The notes beneath the pieces were generated by a model. The model was not told the DNA's origin, did no database searches, and worked only from the letters and a program-made list of their open reading frames with translations. The position numbers were made by a program, and so were the translations under genes. A DNA stretch of 64,000 bases from Pyrus communis (lineage: Eukaryota > Streptophyta > Magnoliopsida > Rosales > Rosaceae), in assembly GCF_963583255.1 (NCBI RefSeq), contig NC_084803.1:3941621-4005620 (forward strand), given 5' to 3'. This document shows, one piece after another, positions 61,956 through 64,000 of this stretch. Within the stretch, counting starts at the first letter, position 1. Every line of letters begins with the position of its first letter.

Positions 61956-62520
61956 GGAGTTGGAAATGGAATTAAGTTTTGGTAGCCAGCCACAATGTGA
62001 GGGATGTTGAGAAGGCTATAGGCTTTAAGCATTTTCTCGAGGGACCTTCATTAGGCTTGTGAATGATTACAAGTTGAAATTCCAATATATGCCCTCCAAG
62101 AATTACAGAATTACGAATGTGATATCGCAATTTGGTTCGCATTATTGTCCCTTCTGCCCTGTTGGGCCGTCTACAACTAGTGCAAAAGTACAAAAATTAA
62201 TAAGACTTAAACATCAATTATGATTTATGATTAATCTATGAATGCATCATACCAAGCGTATATATGATGTGATCTTCCTTCATTAATAAGTTAAACACCA
62301 AAAGTATTAGTTAGTTACAAGTTAAATGGCTACTAGTACTAATTAAGGAAAAAAAAATAAGGTGAGTATATTGTCTAATACCTTTTTCTTGGATCATCAA
62401 TAGAGGGGACGGTGAATTTGAATTTATGACATTTTAAAGAATTGAAATTCGAGTATTGTAGACCAAGAAGGCAAAAACTAGTTGACATATAGAACGTTAA
62501 TTAGTACTTGAGTTCATAAA

Positions 62521-62633
62521 GGGAATTATTATTAGTACTTCTCATTTTACACTTTTCACGAGTGTATTTTTCTTTTTAATTATAAAAAGTTTAGAGTGCA
62601 AAATAAAATTTTTGGAATGTCAATAATAATTTT
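62521..62633. mobile_element. MITE family A, copy 5
   Basis: Starts GGGAATTATTATTAGTACTT and ends GGAATGTCAATAATAATTT, with the family centre TTATAAAAAGTTTAGAGTG. The left arm has a small deletion compared with the other copies. Confidence 0.8.
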
Positions 62634-63248
62634 TTTCATAAAAAGAGACTTCATCCCAGTGAAAGATCCAAGAAGACAAAGCCGAAGAAGATTTCCTCGC
62701 AACCTACCATGCCCAATGCCTAAAACCCAATTCTCTTTTAGGCATAGTAGCTATGCTCGAAGAGAATATCAAAGACGCATTGAATAATTTGATGTGTAGC
62801 GATTGGGATGAGATGTTGGTTCCTATGTGTGCAAAACTTATTCAGTATGTGTGAAGGGTAGTTTTGTAAATTGCAATTGTAACCAAAAAATGTTTTTAGA
62901 GACTTTATTCGTTCAACGAAAATTTGTTACATGGTTGATAGGTGCTTGCAGCATGATATTTGATTGACAAAATAATTTACAACTAGGGGCATTCCCATTC
63001 TCCACTATGCTTGAAAATGTTAAAAAAACAAATTAAGCATATTTTAGTGTAAATTAGTAATGAAAATCTCGATATATATAATAGATAGGAATATAAGGAG
63101 GAGGCTGCGAATATGTTAAAGAATGGAGGAAGATAATGATGAGCGTCGAGTGCGTTTCATCATTTTCCTTGCTAGCTAGCTAGCTTACCTAAAGCTAATT
63201 ATTTGATAGAAAGAGATCGATCAAAGTCTCAAAGACATTTTTTTAAAG

Positions 63249-63411
63249 AAAATATTAGTGAGATTAAATTTTTTAAATTAAATTTGTAAACTAAATGATG
63301 TGTTTATTGATAATTGTATTATTATTTAAATATTGATTAACGTGTTTAATTTTTTATTGTTGACACATCATTTGATTTACAAATTTGAGTTAAAATTTTG
63401 ATTTCTTTATC
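63249..63411 (+). mobile_element. MITE family B, copy 3
   Basis: Starts AAATATTAGTGAGATTAAAT. The inner arms AAATTTGTAAACTAAATGAT and ATCATTTGATTTACAAATTT are inverted. The interior TATTGATTAACGTGTTTAAT matches copy 2 (GTTGATTGACGTGCTTATT). Confidence 0.75.
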
Positions 63412-64000
63412 ATGGGAAGATATGTTTTGTTATAAACCAAACCCTAAAAAAGTTTTCCAAAAAAAAAAAAAAACCCTAAAAAAGTTAACTTTCGTAGTGT
63501 GTGTTGGGTACGTATGTGCATGCGCGCACATGCTAGACAGAGAATCTTTCCTTGATATCCAAACAAATGCATGGCAGAATTGCTTTGCGATACAGTTGCT
63601 GCAGCAATTAGAAGATTTCTTACTTGCTGACTGGAACAAATAATAATTAGGTTAGCTAGGTTACTGAAGTGTCTTGGAGGTACTTCAATATTACCAGGAA
63701 AACAAGCCCCGGTGCAGCAGTACTCCAAAATCAATTTTCACTTTCTAGGCTAGAAATTGATGTATGTGTGCGTGAATAATAGGTGTCACTAGACAGTCTT
63801 GCATAGTCTAAAGAGAGATTTTTTATGTCATCGGTTATACACAATCACGTTTATATTTCTTAATACAATTATGTACATGTTTCTTTCATCACGTTATTAT
63901 TAAATAGTTTAGTCGACTCCAATGAAATATTTTTGAATATCACTGATTGTTTACAATTATGTGCCGATCTCTCTCAATACTTGATCACTTTAATAAACAA

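Larger units (their letters stand above)
61956..64000. other. Intergenic to the right edge
   Basis: AT-rich. Contains MITE A copy 5 and MITE B copy 3. Frames at 62596-62787 and 63398-63734 are MITE-derived or composition-driven. No gene is recognised. Confidence 0.6.

Noticed and set aside
1..64000. CRISPR arrays, operons, prophage or bacterial-type features
   Set aside because: No evenly spaced repeats or compact gene arrays; everything visible is plant nuclear.

Overview
The window is plant nuclear DNA, very probably from a woody rosaceous species and perhaps the apple/pear group. That assignment is an inference from the intron-rich genes, the AT-rich intergenic DNA, the style of the 5S-bearing Cassandra retroelement and the recurrent short MITEs. 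Nothing suggests a bacterial or organellar origin.

Layout. 1-970 (-): 5' end of a two-RRM hnRNP-like gene running off the left edge. 1-13.4 kb: gene-poor DNA with a duplication around an AT-rich insert, a tRNA-type SINE, a tandem repeat, a complete Cassandra TRIM with 5-bp target duplication, and three hairpin MITEs upstream of the next gene. 13.7-16.5 kb (+): a complete four-exon growth-regulating factor (GRF) gene with QLQ and WRC domains and a miR396 site. 17.8-19.8 kb: a snap-back hairpin carrying a tRNA-Asp primer-binding site, then a Mutator-like element. 20.2-23.3 kb (+): two small paralogous genes sharing VPFAWE and DDPFL motifs. 24.3-34.6 kb (+): PRP40A, a U1 snRNP-associated splicing factor, with 28 coding exons and 1023 codons. 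36.1-37.6 kb (-): a DUF4378-type gene. 38.8-39.8 kb: a deleted hAT transposon. 41.4-43.3 kb (-): a polygalacturonase with an unusual proline-rich, GPI-like C-terminal extension. 44-45.1 kb (-): a kinesin-7 pseudogene joined to a copy of a PRP40A intron segment. 48.1 kb (+): a PPR fragment. 49.7 kb: a second MULE-like MITE. 50.9-51.5 kb (-): a single-exon bZIP gene. 54.0-57.9 kb (-): a 12-exon KIAA0930-like gene with a LINE fragment in an intron and one GC-AG intron. 58.1 kb (+): tRNA-Asp(GUC). 58.3-59.3 kb: a hAT-type element containing two MITEs. 61.6-62.0 kb (-): a small plant-type protein gene. The rest is AT-rich intergenic DNA with MITE copies.

The genes do not form a pathway. They are independent transcription units: RNA binding and splicing, growth and transcriptional regulation, cell wall, and unknowns. 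The most unusual items are the polygalacturonase fusion, the PRP40A-intron/kinesin chimera, the PBS hairpin and the nested, datable transposon insertions. Exon joins were derived by hand from reading frame and GT/AG (once GC/AG) signals and were not checked against transcripts.
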